From: Ruminiclostridium sp.
GTDB lineage: Bacteria; Bacillota; Clostridia; Oscillospirales; Oscillospiraceae
Assembly (NCBI GenBank): GCA_017435425.1
Contig: JAFSFC010000007.1
Span: forward strand, 1 to 36,600
Direction: 5' to 3'
DNA length: 36,600 bases
Both the position numbers and the translations under genes were made by a program. This document shows, piece after piece, positions 24,532 through 31,491 of this stretch. How positions within the stretch are numbered: the first letter of the stretch is position 1; the number at the start of each line of letters is the position of its first letter. Under the pieces are notes generated by a model. The model saw only the letters and a program-made list of their open reading frames with translations. It was not told the origin of the DNA and did not search any database.

Positions 24532-26058
24532 ATGAAACCCCTTTCCGCCTTCACCCCTCACCATCAGAGGACCTTCTGGGTGGTCCTGAGTATCCTCCTC
24601 CAGATCGGCCTGATGGTGACCGTCCTTCACTTCTTCAACCAATACTTTGTCTTTTTCTACTGGCTCTGCGTGGTGGTCAGTGTCCTGGTGGCCCTGTTCA
24701 TCTCCACCCGCCGGAATAAGCTGGCCTATAAGGTGGCCTGGATCATCCCCATCCTCCTGGTCCCCGTGGTGGGCGGCCTCATGTATATCTTCCTGGGAGG
24801 TGGGCGAAAGCCCCAGTTCCGCCGGGAAGATGCCCTGAAGGTCTACCGCCGGCAGCTAAGCCCCACCCTGGACAACCTGGACTTCCTGCCCTACGGACCC
24901 GATGCCGCCCAGCTGGCCTGGTATCTGCAAAATTCCGCCCTCTGTCCCGCCTATGGAAACACCGATACCCGGTACTTCCCCACGGGCGAGGCCTTCTTCC
25001 CCGTCTTTCTGGAGGAACTGAAACAGGCCCGCCGCTATATCCTCCTGGAGTACTTCATCATTGCCGAGGGCTCCATGTGGGATGAGATCCTGGCCGTCCT
25101 CCGGGACAAGGTCAGGGAGGGGGTAGAGGTCCGGGTAATCTACGACGGCATCGGCTCGGCCAACACCCTGGATGCCGACTATGACGAGACCCTGGAGGCC
25201 AAGGGCATCCACTGCCGTCCCTTCCACCCCTTCCTGCCCATCCTGTCCATCCACCAGAACAACCGGGACCACCGGAAGCTCTGCGTCATCGACGGGGTCA
25301 CGGGTTTTGTCAGCGGCCTGAACATCGCCGATGAGTACATCGCCCGAAAGGAGCGGTTCGGCTACTGGAAGGACAACGCCCTCCGCCTGCGGGGGGAGGC
25401 CGTCTGGAGCCTGGTGGTCTTCTTCCTGGCCATGTGGGATGACGGCCAAAAGGAGAAGTCGGACTACGCCTGGTTCCGCCCCCAGGCCCTGCCCCCTCTG
25501 GAAGCCCCCCGTGGGCTGGTGGTCCCCTATGTGGACACCCCCTTCTCGGAGGACACGGTCTGCGCCGACCTCCATCTGCTGATGATCGCCAAGGCCAAGA
25601 ACTACCTCTACCTCACCACCCCCTACCTGATCCTGGATGAGACCCTCACCGCTGCCCTGCGGACGGCCGCCCGGTCCGGGGTGGATGTGCGGATCATGAC
25701 CCCCCACATCCCCGACAAGAAGGCGGTCTTCGCCGTGACCCAGTCCAACTACGCCTCCCTGCTGGAGGCCGGCGTGCGGATCTATGAGTTCACCCCCGGC
25801 TTCCTCCACAGCAAGACCGTAGTGGCCGACGACCTGTACGCCTCGGTGGGCAGCTGCAACCTGGACTACCGGAGCTTCTACCTGCAGTTCGAAAACGGCG
25901 TGTGGCTCTGCGGCACGGAATCCGTGGAATCCGTCCGGGACGACTTCCTGGACACCATCCCTCTCTGCCAGGAGATCTTCCCGGAGGACGCCACCCCCCG
26001 AAACCTGTGGGCAAGGCTGAAACGGTCCCTCCTGCGGCTGTTCTCGCCCCTATTTTAA
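24532..26058 (+). CDS. cls: Cardiolipin synthase (phospholipase D family)
   Basis: 508 residues. Two N-terminal membrane helices (about 15-37 and 40-58) plus a third at 68-88 (WIIPILLVPVVGGLMYIFLGGG), then two PLD domains. The HKD motifs are H247-K249-D254 (HRKLCVIDG) and H426-K428-D433 (HSKTVVADD), both intact. It joins two phosphatidylglycerol molecules into cardiolipin plus glycerol at the membrane. It follows the SLH gene by 32 bases and may share its transcript. The stop codon is followed directly by copy C of the dispersed repeat. Confidence 0.94.
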   Translation: MKPLSAFTPHHQRTFWVVLSILLQIGLMVTVLHFFNQYFVFFYWLCVVVSVLVALFISTRRNKLAYKVAWIIPILLVPVVGGLMYIFLGGGRKPQFRREDALKVYRRQLSPTLDNLDFLPYGPDAAQLAWYLQNSALCPAYGNTDTRYFPTGEAFFPVFLEELKQARRYILLEYFIIAEGSMWDEILAVLRDKVREGVEVRVIYDGIGSANTLDADYDETLEAKGIHCRPFHPFLPILSIHQNNRDHRKLCVIDGVTGFVSGLNIADEYIARKERFGYWKDNALRLRGEAVWSLVVFFLAMWDDGQKEKSDYAWFRPQALPPLEAPRGLVVPYVDTPFSEDTVCADLHLLMIAKAKNYLYLTTPYLILDETLTAALRTAARSGVDVRIMTPHIPDKKAVFAVTQSNYASLLEAGVRIYEFTPGFLHSKTVVADDLYASVGSCNLDYRSFYLQFENGVWLCGTESVESVRDDFLDTIPLCQEIFPEDATPRNLWARLKRSLLRLFSPLF

Positions 26059-26094
26059 CTTTTTTCGCCGCTGCGGTGGCGAAACTCTACGAGG
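26057..26094 (+). repeat. Dispersed intergenic repeat, copy C (short)
   Basis: AACTTTTTTCGCC...GGCGAAACTCTACGAGG starts within the last base of the cls stop codon. It equals the distal half of copies A and B. Confidence 0.7.
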
Positions 26095-26112
26095 TTTTAG
26101 ACTTCCTTACGC

Positions 26113-26145
26113 AAAAAACACCCCTGACCTTATGGTCAGGGGTGT
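26113..26145 (-). terminator. Intrinsic terminator of the DUF4364 gene
   Basis: ACACCCCTGACC / GGTCAGGGGTGT 12-bp stem with a 4-base loop; on minus it is followed by T6. Confidence 0.88.
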
Positions 26146-26162
26146 CGTACTCTTATCAGGAT

Positions 26163-26708
26163 TTACTCTTCCTCGTCGGGTTCCCGGGTCTCCTCCAGCA
26201 AGACCTGCAGGATGCCGTTGTAGAGCTTCTCCGGCTCTGCCCGGAACTTCTCCGCCAGCTGGGTGGACTGCTCGGGAGAGACCGTCAGCATATCCAGGGT
26301 CATGATGTTGCCCTTGTCGTCGTCCAGGATCAGGCGCAGGGTCTCGCCCCCATCCTCTCTGGGCAGGATCTCCGCCCGGACCTGGGCATCCCGGCGGAGG
26401 GCGCCGTTGACCTTGGCCAGGTTCCGGTCGCACCGGCGGCGGACGGAATAGGCCAGGTGGTCCTCGCAGACCTTGCTGTTCTGACGGCCCCGGTCGGTGA
26501 TGGCGTAGAGGCCATCCTCCATGGTGAGCTGTTCCAGCTCCACCAGACGGTTCACCGCCTCGGCGAACTCAAAATAGGTCACGCCGTCGTCACAGAAGGC
26601 CAGGTCGGCCAGGGTGACGAAGTCCACCGGGGCGGCCACCCGGGACATAAGGTAGAGCACCAGGATCCTGATATCCAGTTGATCGCGAATAAAACCGGTA
26701 CGGCCCAT
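26163..26708 (-). CDS. DUF4364 family protein (probable winged-helix regulator)
   Basis: 181 residues. The N-terminal part (LDIRILVLYLMSRVAAPVDFVTLADLAF...YFEFAEAVNRLVELEQLTMEDGLYAITDRGRQ) has the shape of a winged helix and fits DUF4364, a family of Clostridia. A mixed alpha/beta C-terminal part and an acidic tail follow. It is presumed DNA-binding and cytoplasmic; the target is unknown. RBS AAGGAGG. Single gene with a clear promoter (26751-26779) and terminator. Confidence 0.8.
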   Translation of the reverse strand: MGRTGFIRDQLDIRILVLYLMSRVAAPVDFVTLADLAFCDDGVTYFEFAEAVNRLVELEQLTMEDGLYAITDRGRQNSKVCEDHLAYSVRRRCDRNLAKVNGALRRDAQVRAEILPREDGGETLRLILDDDKGNIMTLDMLTVSPEQSTQLAEKFRAEPEKLYNGILQVLLEETREPDEEE

Positions 26709-26750
26709 GGGACTGCCCTCCTTGTTATCTAAAGTAATGTCTATGGGATA

Positions 26751-26779
26751 ATTATACTAAATTTCTTGGGAAAGGACAA
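26751..26779 (-). promoter_or_regulatory. Predicted promoter of the DUF4364 gene
   Basis: On minus TTGTCC (26779-26774), a 17-base spacer, TATAAT (26756-26751). Confidence 0.65.
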
Positions 26780-26800
26780 GAGGGGATTTCCTGGGACACC

Positions 26801-27700
26801 TCAGAAGCAGCCGCAGTCCTGGGGACCTTCCTCCTCCGGACGGCCCGCCGGGAAGAACTCTCCCACGGGGAAGCGGATCTGGCGGAAGATCTCGCAGGGA
26901 TCGCTGTCCCCCTCCTCCTGGTCGGTGCAGCACTCCCGGGTGGGCATGCAGTAGTCGTACATGGGGATGAGCAGGTGGGTGTCCCGCTCCAGCCGGACGA
27001 TGGAGAACTGGCCCAGGGTCACATAGAGCCGGCGGCAGTTGGACTCAAAGGTCAGGTCGCAGTCGAAGCAGGCGCTGATGCAGGGCGGGATCTCGATGAC
27101 CTCGTTTTCCGGCAGGCACCCGCAGGGAGGAGGCGGGGGCGGGCAGCAGGGATTGCAGGGGTTGGGAGGACAAGGGGGACAGGGAGGCGGGCAGAGGCAG
27201 GGCTCGCAGGCCTCCAGCAGCTTCAGGCTCAGGACGATAGGATCCACAACTTCCAAAACCGCCTCGGGGAGATTGGTCTGACCGCAGCAGCAGAGTTCCG
27301 GCAGATCCCGGGAGGAGAAGGCCTTGGCCCCCCGCTCGCCCCCGTAGAGCTGGACCCGCTTTTCAAAGACCGCCAGCCCACAGACCTCTGCCGGTCTGGC
27401 CCCGCCCACGAAGGCCTCGGCGGTGATGCGGTAATAGTACCGGATGTCCACGTGGAAGAACCCCTTGTTGTAGGCGGTGGGCTCCACGTCGATGTAGGCG
27501 TGAAGGAGCTCAGCGCGGCCGCCCCGGACACTGAGGGCCCGGTCGATGACCGCCTGAGAGTTCCGGGTGGGATAGACCCGCAGGTCCTCGATGCAGTCCT
27601 TGTCCCGGCAGCTGTCGAATATTTTTCTGGTATGGATACACACGGCTTCCCGGATGGCGCAGCTGTCCTGCACGGGACCGGGCACGACCCTTTCACTCAT
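26801..27700 (-). CDS. Cysteine/proline-rich protein, conserved in Clostridia, function unknown
   Basis: 299 residues from the ATG after AGGAGG. Residues about 20-38 (CIHTRKIFDSCRDKDCIED) form a Cys-spaced motif I have seen in uncharacterised Clostridia proteins. A beta-rich domain follows (DIRYYYRITAEAF; CGLAVFEKRVQLYG). A low-complexity hinge at about 170-197 alternates Cys and Pro (CPPPCPPCPPNPC, then CCPPPPPPCGC). A second beta domain begins ENEVIEIPPC, and the tail ends in CGC. No signal peptide. Many cysteines and a rigid Pro hinge suggest a cross-linked structural protein such as a spore coat or exosporium component; that is inference. Confidence 0.7.
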   Translation of the reverse strand: MSERVVPGPVQDSCAIREAVCIHTRKIFDSCRDKDCIEDLRVYPTRNSQAVIDRALSVRGGRAELLHAYIDVEPTAYNKGFFHVDIRYYYRITAEAFVGGARPAEVCGLAVFEKRVQLYGGERGAKAFSSRDLPELCCCGQTNLPEAVLEVVDPIVLSLKLLEACEPCLCPPPCPPCPPNPCNPCCPPPPPPCGCLPENEVIEIPPCISACFDCDLTFESNCRRLYVTLGQFSIVRLERDTHLLIPMYDYCMPTRECCTDQEEGDSDPCEIFRQIRFPVGEFFPAGRPEEEGPQDCGCF

Positions 27701-27808
27701 GGTATGACCTCCTATTCCTATATTGGCACTTGCCACTCCATTCTATGCAGGGCAGGCGGGGTGGTGCGCCTTTGGGACAGGAGGAGAAAATACGACAAAA
27801 CTTCCCCC

Positions 27809-27837
27809 TTGAATTTTTTTCCGGGCCGTGCTATACT
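27809..27837 (+). promoter_or_regulatory. Predicted tRNA-Gly promoter
   Basis: TTGAAT (27809-27814), a 17-base spacer, TATACT (27832-27837); the tRNA starts 21 bases later. Confidence 0.7.
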
Positions 27838-27858
27838 GACCACACTGAAAATTCAATT

Positions 27859-27932
27859 GCAGGATTGGTATATCGGTATTACCCCAGCTTCCCAAGCTGG
27901 TGAGGCGGGTTCGACTCCCGTATCCTGCTCCA
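27859..27932 (+). tRNA. tRNA-Gly (anticodon CCC)
   Basis: 74 nt, with CCA encoded. The acceptor GCAGGAT pairs with ATCCTGC. The anticodon arm CCAGC-TTCCCAA-GCTGG gives anticodon CCC, and the T-arm carries GGTTCGACTCC. It is followed directly by a terminator. Confidence 0.95.
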
Positions 27933-27933
27933 G

Positions 27934-27965
27934 AAAAAAGCACTTGCGTGAGCAAGTGCTTTTTT
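27934..27965 (+). terminator. Terminator of tRNA-Gly(CCC)
   Basis: AAAAAAGCACTTGC / GCAAGTGCTTTTTT with loop GTGA. The first hairpin array begins at the base after its T-run. Confidence 0.92.
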
Positions 27966-28137
27966 CAATGAAGCGCACCTAACGGTGCATGAAGGAATGA
28001 AGCAGGGCTTCGCCCTATGATGCGGGCCCAAGGGCCCATGTATCGTCATCGGTGTGCTTCTCTTCATACCGCACGAAGTGCGGTGCTTCATGGCGGCCCT
28101 GCCGCCGCTTCATGTTTGCAACGCAAACACTTCATTG
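27966..28137 (+). repeat. Six-hairpin array, unit 1
   Basis: Bounded by CAATGAA and TTCATTG. The six hairpins in order are GCACC-TAAC-GGTGC, AGGGC-TTC-GCCCT, GGGCC-CAAG-GGCCC, CCGCAC-GAA-GTGCGG, GGCGGC-CCT-GCCGCC and GTTTGC-AAC-GCAAAC. The hairpins are separated by ATGAAG- or TTCAT-type linkers. The first arm AAGCGCACC can also pair with GGTGTGCTT in the middle. 171 of these bases recur at 28246-28416 with about 10 differences. Confidence 0.85.
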
Positions 28138-28188
28138 ATACCTTTCCTTTTTATACTATGCTTTGCAAAAAATTTATCCTTCACAAGG

Positions 28189-28251
28189 AATCATATTCTA
28201 TCTGTGCAGTCCATGGATTTTGTTTTCTCCATCATTCTCCTTGTGAATGAA
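28189..28251 (+). pseudogene. Truncated copy of the S23/four-helix-bundle gene
   Basis: Translates as NHILSVQSMDFVFSIILLVNE, matching residues 3-23 of the intact gene at 28464 (NDKLSVQSMDFAVSIIQLVKE). There is no start codon at the matching place. It stops where the second hairpin array begins, so only the first helix's code remains. Confidence 0.8.
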
Positions 28252-28416
28252 GCGCACCTAACGGTGCATGAAGAAATGAAGCAGGGCTCCGCCCTATGAT
28301 GCGGGCCTATAGGCCCATGTATCATCATCGGTGCGCTTCTCTTCATACCGCACGAAGTGCGGTGCTTCATGGCGGCCCTGCCGCCCCTTCATGTTTGCCA
28401 AGCAAACACTTCATTG
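28246..28416 (+). repeat. Six-hairpin array, unit 2
   Basis: Same six hairpins as unit 1. Differences fall in loops (TTC to TCC; CAAG to TATA; AAC to CAA) or linkers. One turns GGTGTGC into GGTGCGC, which improves its pairing with GCGCACC. It lies 47 bases before the intact S23 gene. The unit period is 279 bp. Confidence 0.85.
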
Positions 28417-28463
28417 CGATATGCCTGCATTTATGATATGCTTTACAAAAGAGGTGATCTGTT

Positions 28464-28817
28464 ATGAGAAACGATAAACTGTCTGTGCAGTCTATGGACT
28501 TTGCTGTTTCTATCATCCAACTTGTCAAAGAACTGAAGCAACAACGGGAAACCATCATCTCTAACCAAATCGGAAGAAGCGGAACCTCCATCGGCGCAAA
28601 TATCCGGGAAGCCCAGTATGCCCATGGGCGGGCTGACTTCATTTCCAAGATGCAGATCGCCTTGAAAGAAGCCAACGAAACCGGCTACTGGCTGGAACTT
28701 CTGTTCAGAACCGGATATCTTTCTCCCGAATCTTATCAGAAACTTGATGCCGACTGCTCCAGCCTGCGCATCATGCTGATTGCATCCATTCGAACCGCAA
28801 AGGCAGGCAAAGACTAA
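28464..28817 (+). CDS. Four-helix-bundle protein, S23/23S rRNA intervening-sequence family
   Basis: 117 residues. The family core is clear: SVQSMDFAVSIIQLVKEL (helix 1), SNQIGRSGTSIGANIREAQ (helix 2), DFISKMQIALKEANETGYWLELL (helix 3), then a C-terminal helix. Such proteins are encoded in intervening sequences of 23S rRNA genes, and a relative (Avd) serves diversity-generating retroelements; the fold forms pentameric barrels that bind nucleic acid. Here there is no rRNA and no reverse transcriptase. The gene is free-standing behind a hairpin array. RBS GAGGTGAT. It ends 13 bases before the response regulator start and may be cotranscribed with it. Its lower GC and codon use differ from its neighbours, fitting acquisition. 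Confidence 0.88.
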   Translation: MRNDKLSVQSMDFAVSIIQLVKELKQQRETIISNQIGRSGTSIGANIREAQYAHGRADFISKMQIALKEANETGYWLELLFRTGYLSPESYQKLDADCSSLRIMLIASIRTAKAGKD

Positions 28818-28830
28818 CGGAGGTCCCCAC

Positions 28831-29529
28831 ATGAAAGACGGAAAGAAATACATCCTCATTGCCGATGACGAGCCCGAGATCCGGGATATTTTAAAGCTCC
28901 TCCTCACCGGAGACGGCTATGCCGTCCTCCCCGTGGCCGACGGCCAGGCGGTGGTGGACAATGCCTCCCCGGACATCGACCTGTATATTTTAGACGTAAA
29001 CATGCCCAACATGAACGGCATCATGGCCGCCGCCAAGCTCCGGGAGACCTATGAGACCCCCATCGTCTTCCTCACCGCCTATTCCAGCGAGTCGGACAAG
29101 GTCATGGGCTTCTCTGCCGGGGCAGATGACTACATCGTCAAGCCCTTCTCCAACGTGGAGCTGCTCATGCGGGTGAAGGCCATCCTCCGGCGCAATCCGG
29201 TCATCACCCCCGTCCAGCCCAAAGAGGAACCCGTCAACCGGGTGGCCATCCAGGACCTGATCCTGGATCTGGACCGCCAGTCCGTCCTGCGGGGGGAGGA
29301 GACCATCTCCCTGACCCACACAGAGTTCAAGATTTTGGAGCTCCTGGCCACCCACCGGAAGAAGATCTACTCCCTGGACAACATCTACCAGAGCATCTGG
29401 GGGGATGACGCCGTGGGGGACAGCGCCATCATGGTCCACATCAAGAACATCCGCAAGAAGCTGGGGGACAACTCCCGCAGCCCCACCTACATCAAGACCG
29501 CCTGGGGGAGGGGCTACTACATTGACTGA
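28831..29529 (+). CDS. OmpR/PhoB-family response regulator, VanR-like
   Basis: 232 residues from the ATG after GGAGG. Receiver domain: acidic pocket D12/D13, phosphorylated D55 in YILDVNMPNMNG, T82 and K104 (YIVKPF). C-terminal winged helix: LTHTEFKILELLATH...VHIKNIRKKLGD...WGRGYYID. The overall sequence resembles VanR-type regulators. The stop overlaps the TTG start of the kinase by 8 bases, so the two are translationally coupled. Candidate direct-repeat binding sites lie after the kinase gene (30557-30599). Confidence 0.93.
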   Translation: MKDGKKYILIADDEPEIRDILKLLLTGDGYAVLPVADGQAVVDNASPDIDLYILDVNMPNMNGIMAAAKLRETYETPIVFLTAYSSESDKVMGFSAGADDYIVKPFSNVELLMRVKAILRRNPVITPVQPKEEPVNRVAIQDLILDLDRQSVLRGEETISLTHTEFKILELLATHRKKIYSLDNIYQSIWGDDAVGDSAIMVHIKNIRKKLGDNSRSPTYIKTAWGRGYYID

Positions 29530-30550
29530 CACCAAGAAACGGCGCAAGCTCTCCCACGAGATCCTGGGCCTGGTGGCCGCCTCCTTTGCCGTGGCCTTCT
29601 TCCTGATGGAGTTTTTGTACCTCACCGCCCTGGGGATCTCCCACCACTACATCGAGGTCAACGATCTGATCCTCAACGAGGACCAGTATATTACCCTGGA
29701 CGGCTGGCTCCTGAACCTGAGCCTGCTGGTAGCCCTCCTCTTTTTCCTGGCCCTCTTTCTGATCCTCCTGGGCCAGAAACTCTCCTACATCCGGACTCTC
29801 ACCCAGGGGGTGGAGGCCCTCCGGGCCAACCGGATGGACTATGAGATGCCCCTGGAGGGCAACAACGAGCTGACCCAGCTGGCCGAGACCATCAACTACC
29901 TGTCGGCCACCCAGCGGGCCGTTCAGGAGAAGGAACGGGCCCTGGCCCAGGAGAAGGAGCAGCTCATCCGCACCCTCTCCCACGACATCCGTACCCCCCT
30001 CACCTCCATCCTGTCCTACTCGGAGCTGCTGCAGACCCAGGAGGACTACGACCCCCGGGAGATCCGGGCCCACCTGGCCCTCATCCAGAAGAAGGCCGGG
30101 CAGATCAAGGAGCTCACCGACATCCTCCTGGACGGGGGCAAGCGGAACCCGGAGCCCTTCGAGAACGCCCGGTTCCTGCTGGAACAGCTGGCGGCCGAGG
30201 CCGAGGAGGCATTGGAAGAGGACTTCACCGTGGAGATCGACCTGTCCTCCTGTCCCCCCTTCCAGGGGACCTTTGACCTGCGGGAGCTCCAGCGAATCTT
30301 TGACAACCTGGTATCCAACATCCAGAAATACGCCGACCCCGCCCGGCCGGTGGTCTTCCGGCTGGCCTTGGAGGACGGCAGCCTGGTCATCTCCCAGGAG
30401 AACGGCAAGGGGACCCGCCAAAGCCCCGCCGAGAGCCACCAGATGGGCCTGAACAGCATCCGCCGCATCGCCCACAGCTACGGGGGAACCGTGGAGGTCC
30501 GGGAGGACGAGACGACCTTCTCCATCTCTGTGGTCCTTTCAGAGTTTTAA
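29522..30550 (+). CDS. Sensor histidine kinase, VanS-like
   Basis: 342 residues from a TTG overlapping the response-regulator stop; GGGAGGGG precedes it. Two membrane helices (about 14-38 and 62-84) flank a very short extracellular loop of about 23 residues. HAMP-like segment 85-130; H154 in TLSHDIRTPLTSIL (H-box); N-box LQRIFDNLVSNIQKYA. The G-boxes are degenerate (ENGKGTRQSP, then MGLNSIRRIAHSYGG). The short loop suggests it senses membrane or intramembrane stress, not a soluble ligand. No van resistance genes are nearby. Confidence 0.9.
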   Translation: MTDTKKRRKLSHEILGLVAASFAVAFFLMEFLYLTALGISHHYIEVNDLILNEDQYITLDGWLLNLSLLVALLFFLALFLILLGQKLSYIRTLTQGVEALRANRMDYEMPLEGNNELTQLAETINYLSATQRAVQEKERALAQEKEQLIRTLSHDIRTPLTSILSYSELLQTQEDYDPREIRAHLALIQKKAGQIKELTDILLDGGKRNPEPFENARFLLEQLAAEAEEALEEDFTVEIDLSSCPPFQGTFDLRELQRIFDNLVSNIQKYADPARPVVFRLALEDGSLVISQENGKGTRQSPAESHQMGLNSIRRIAHSYGGTVEVREDETTFSISVVLSEF

Positions 30551-30556
30551 CAGAGC

Positions 30557-30613
30557 TTCTTCAGAATTCTTCAGAATTTCCTGACCATCTTCTTCAGAAA
30601 CCCTTGGTATGAT
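30557..30613 (+). promoter_or_regulatory. Direct-repeat regulator sites and -10 box before the small membrane protein
   Basis: TTCTTCAGAA occurs at 30557-30566, 30567-30576 and 30590-30599, with a weaker copy between (about 30578). This is a same-strand array at about 10-11 bp spacing, as bound by OmpR-family regulators. TATGAT at 30608-30613 lacks a proper -35 box, which fits an activated promoter. Confidence 0.6.
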
Positions 30614-30668
30614 TACCTCACAAAAGAAAAACACCCCCGCACAAAAAAAGAAAGTGAGGATATAAATT

Positions 30669-31004
30669 ATGATGAACTCTCTGGACCTGTTGATTATCGT
30701 TTTCATGGCAATGACCGCCATCAGCCTGCTGGCCATCTGCCTGATGTTCCTGGTGAAGCACCCCACCGTAAAGAAGGTTTCCTTCTACTTCCTGGCCATC
30801 TTCGGTATGCTGGTGGCCGTGCTGAACCACCTGATGACCCCCTTCACCTTCCCCGGTGAGCTGGCCATTGGCTGGGGCCTGGGCGGCCTGAGCGTGGCAG
30901 CCCTCCTGATGACCTTGCTGGGCAAGAACGAGAAGCTCCACAAGATCGCCCCCATCCTGGCTGCGGTCTCCGTGGTCTTCGGTATGCTGAACGCATTTAT
31001 GTAA
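30669..31004 (+). CDS. Small four-helix integral membrane protein
   Basis: 111 residues, almost entirely hydrophobic, with four predicted membrane helices (about 5-29, 39-58, 65-83 and 91-110). Short basic loops follow helix 1 (KHPTVKK) and helix 3 (GKNEKLHK). No family recognised. RBS GAGGA. It lies behind the VanRS-like pair with its own promoter region, which carries repeats likely bound by the response regulator, so it is the best candidate target gene. A terminator follows at once. Confidence 0.75.
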   Translation: MMNSLDLLIIVFMAMTAISLLAICLMFLVKHPTVKKVSFYFLAIFGMLVAVLNHLMTPFTFPGELAIGWGLGGLSVAALLMTLLGKNEKLHKIAPILAAVSVVFGMLNAFM

Positions 31005-31015
31005 ACGATTTCAAG

Positions 31016-31042
31016 AAAAGAGACGCCGACGGCGTCTCTTTT
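31016..31042 (+). terminator. Intrinsic terminator after the small membrane protein
   Basis: AAAAGAGACGCC / GGCGTCTCTTTT with loop GAC. Confidence 0.88.
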
Positions 31043-31051
31043 CCTTATAAC

Positions 31052-31067
31052 AGTTATAATTATAACT
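31052..31067. promoter_or_regulatory. 16-bp perfect palindrome upstream of the Xre gene (site 1)
   Basis: AGTTATAATTATAACT, identical to site 2 (31442-31457). It lies about 100 bases before the Xre start within a very AT-rich stretch. A likely operator for the Xre protein. Confidence 0.65.
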
Positions 31068-31167
31068 ACTACACTTCTATTTATAAGTTATATAGTAATA
31101 ATTATTATATTTTTATGGAATTCTAACGCACCAAATTTCTGCCTAGAATATTTGCAGAGGTGTTGTT

Positions 31168-31392
31168 ATGAACCCATACGAAAAAGAATTCAAGCAGATC
31201 GGCCTGAAAATCGCCTATTATCGCAAGCTCCAGGGGCTCACCCAGGAGAAGTTAGCCGAAAAAATGGATGTCGCCACTCCCTATATCGGCCAGATCGAAG
31301 CCCCCAATATCTATAAGCCCATTTCCCTGACCACTCTGTTCCGTATTGCAGAGGCATTGGACACCCCAGCTTACAAATTTCTTGATTTTTGA
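31168..31392 (+). CDS. Xre-family helix-turn-helix regulator
   Basis: 74 residues, essentially one HTH_3 domain: IGLKIAYYRKLQGLTQEKLAEKMDVATPYIGQIEAPN...ISLTTLFRIAEALDTPAYKFL. No sensor domain. RBS GAGGTG. It is bracketed by two identical 16-bp palindromes, one before its own gene and one before the following gene, and its terminator begins inside its stop codon. It probably represses itself and the next gene. Confidence 0.88.
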   Translation: MNPYEKEFKQIGLKIAYYRKLQGLTQEKLAEKMDVATPYIGQIEAPNIYKPISLTTLFRIAEALDTPAYKFLDF

Positions 31393-31420
31393 GACTCTGC
31401 CTTCTGGCAGGGTCTCTTTT
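31391..31420 (+). terminator. Intrinsic terminator of the Xre gene
   Basis: GAGACTCTGCC / GGCAGGGTCTC (one T-G pair), loop TTCT, then TTTT. It overlaps the stop codon. Confidence 0.8.
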
Positions 31421-31441
31421 CTTGCCTTCGTCTCCTTTTGT

Positions 31442-31471
31442 AGTTATAATTATAACTATCACGGTTATAAT
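31442..31471 (+). promoter_or_regulatory. Palindrome site 2 and -10 box of the following gene
   Basis: AGTTATAATTATAACT at 31442-31457, identical to site 1; TATAAT at 31466-31471. The palindrome occupies the spacer/-35 region, so bound Xre would block RNA polymerase. AGGAGG follows before the ATG at 31492. Confidence 0.65.
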
Positions 31472-31491
31472 ACTAGCCAGGAGGAATCACC

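Noticed and set aside
27966..28416. CRISPR array
   Set aside because: The repeated pieces are different short palindromes, not one constant repeat with variable spacers, and the whole block is simply duplicated once; no cas genes.
28464..28817. Diversity-generating retroelement (Avd accessory protein) or true 23S rRNA intervening sequence
   Set aside because: No reverse transcriptase, template or variable repeats, and no rRNA sequence on either side.
28831..30550. Vancomycin resistance operon
   Set aside because: The regulator and kinase resemble VanR/VanS, but no vanH, ligase, vanX or vanY gene is in the window.
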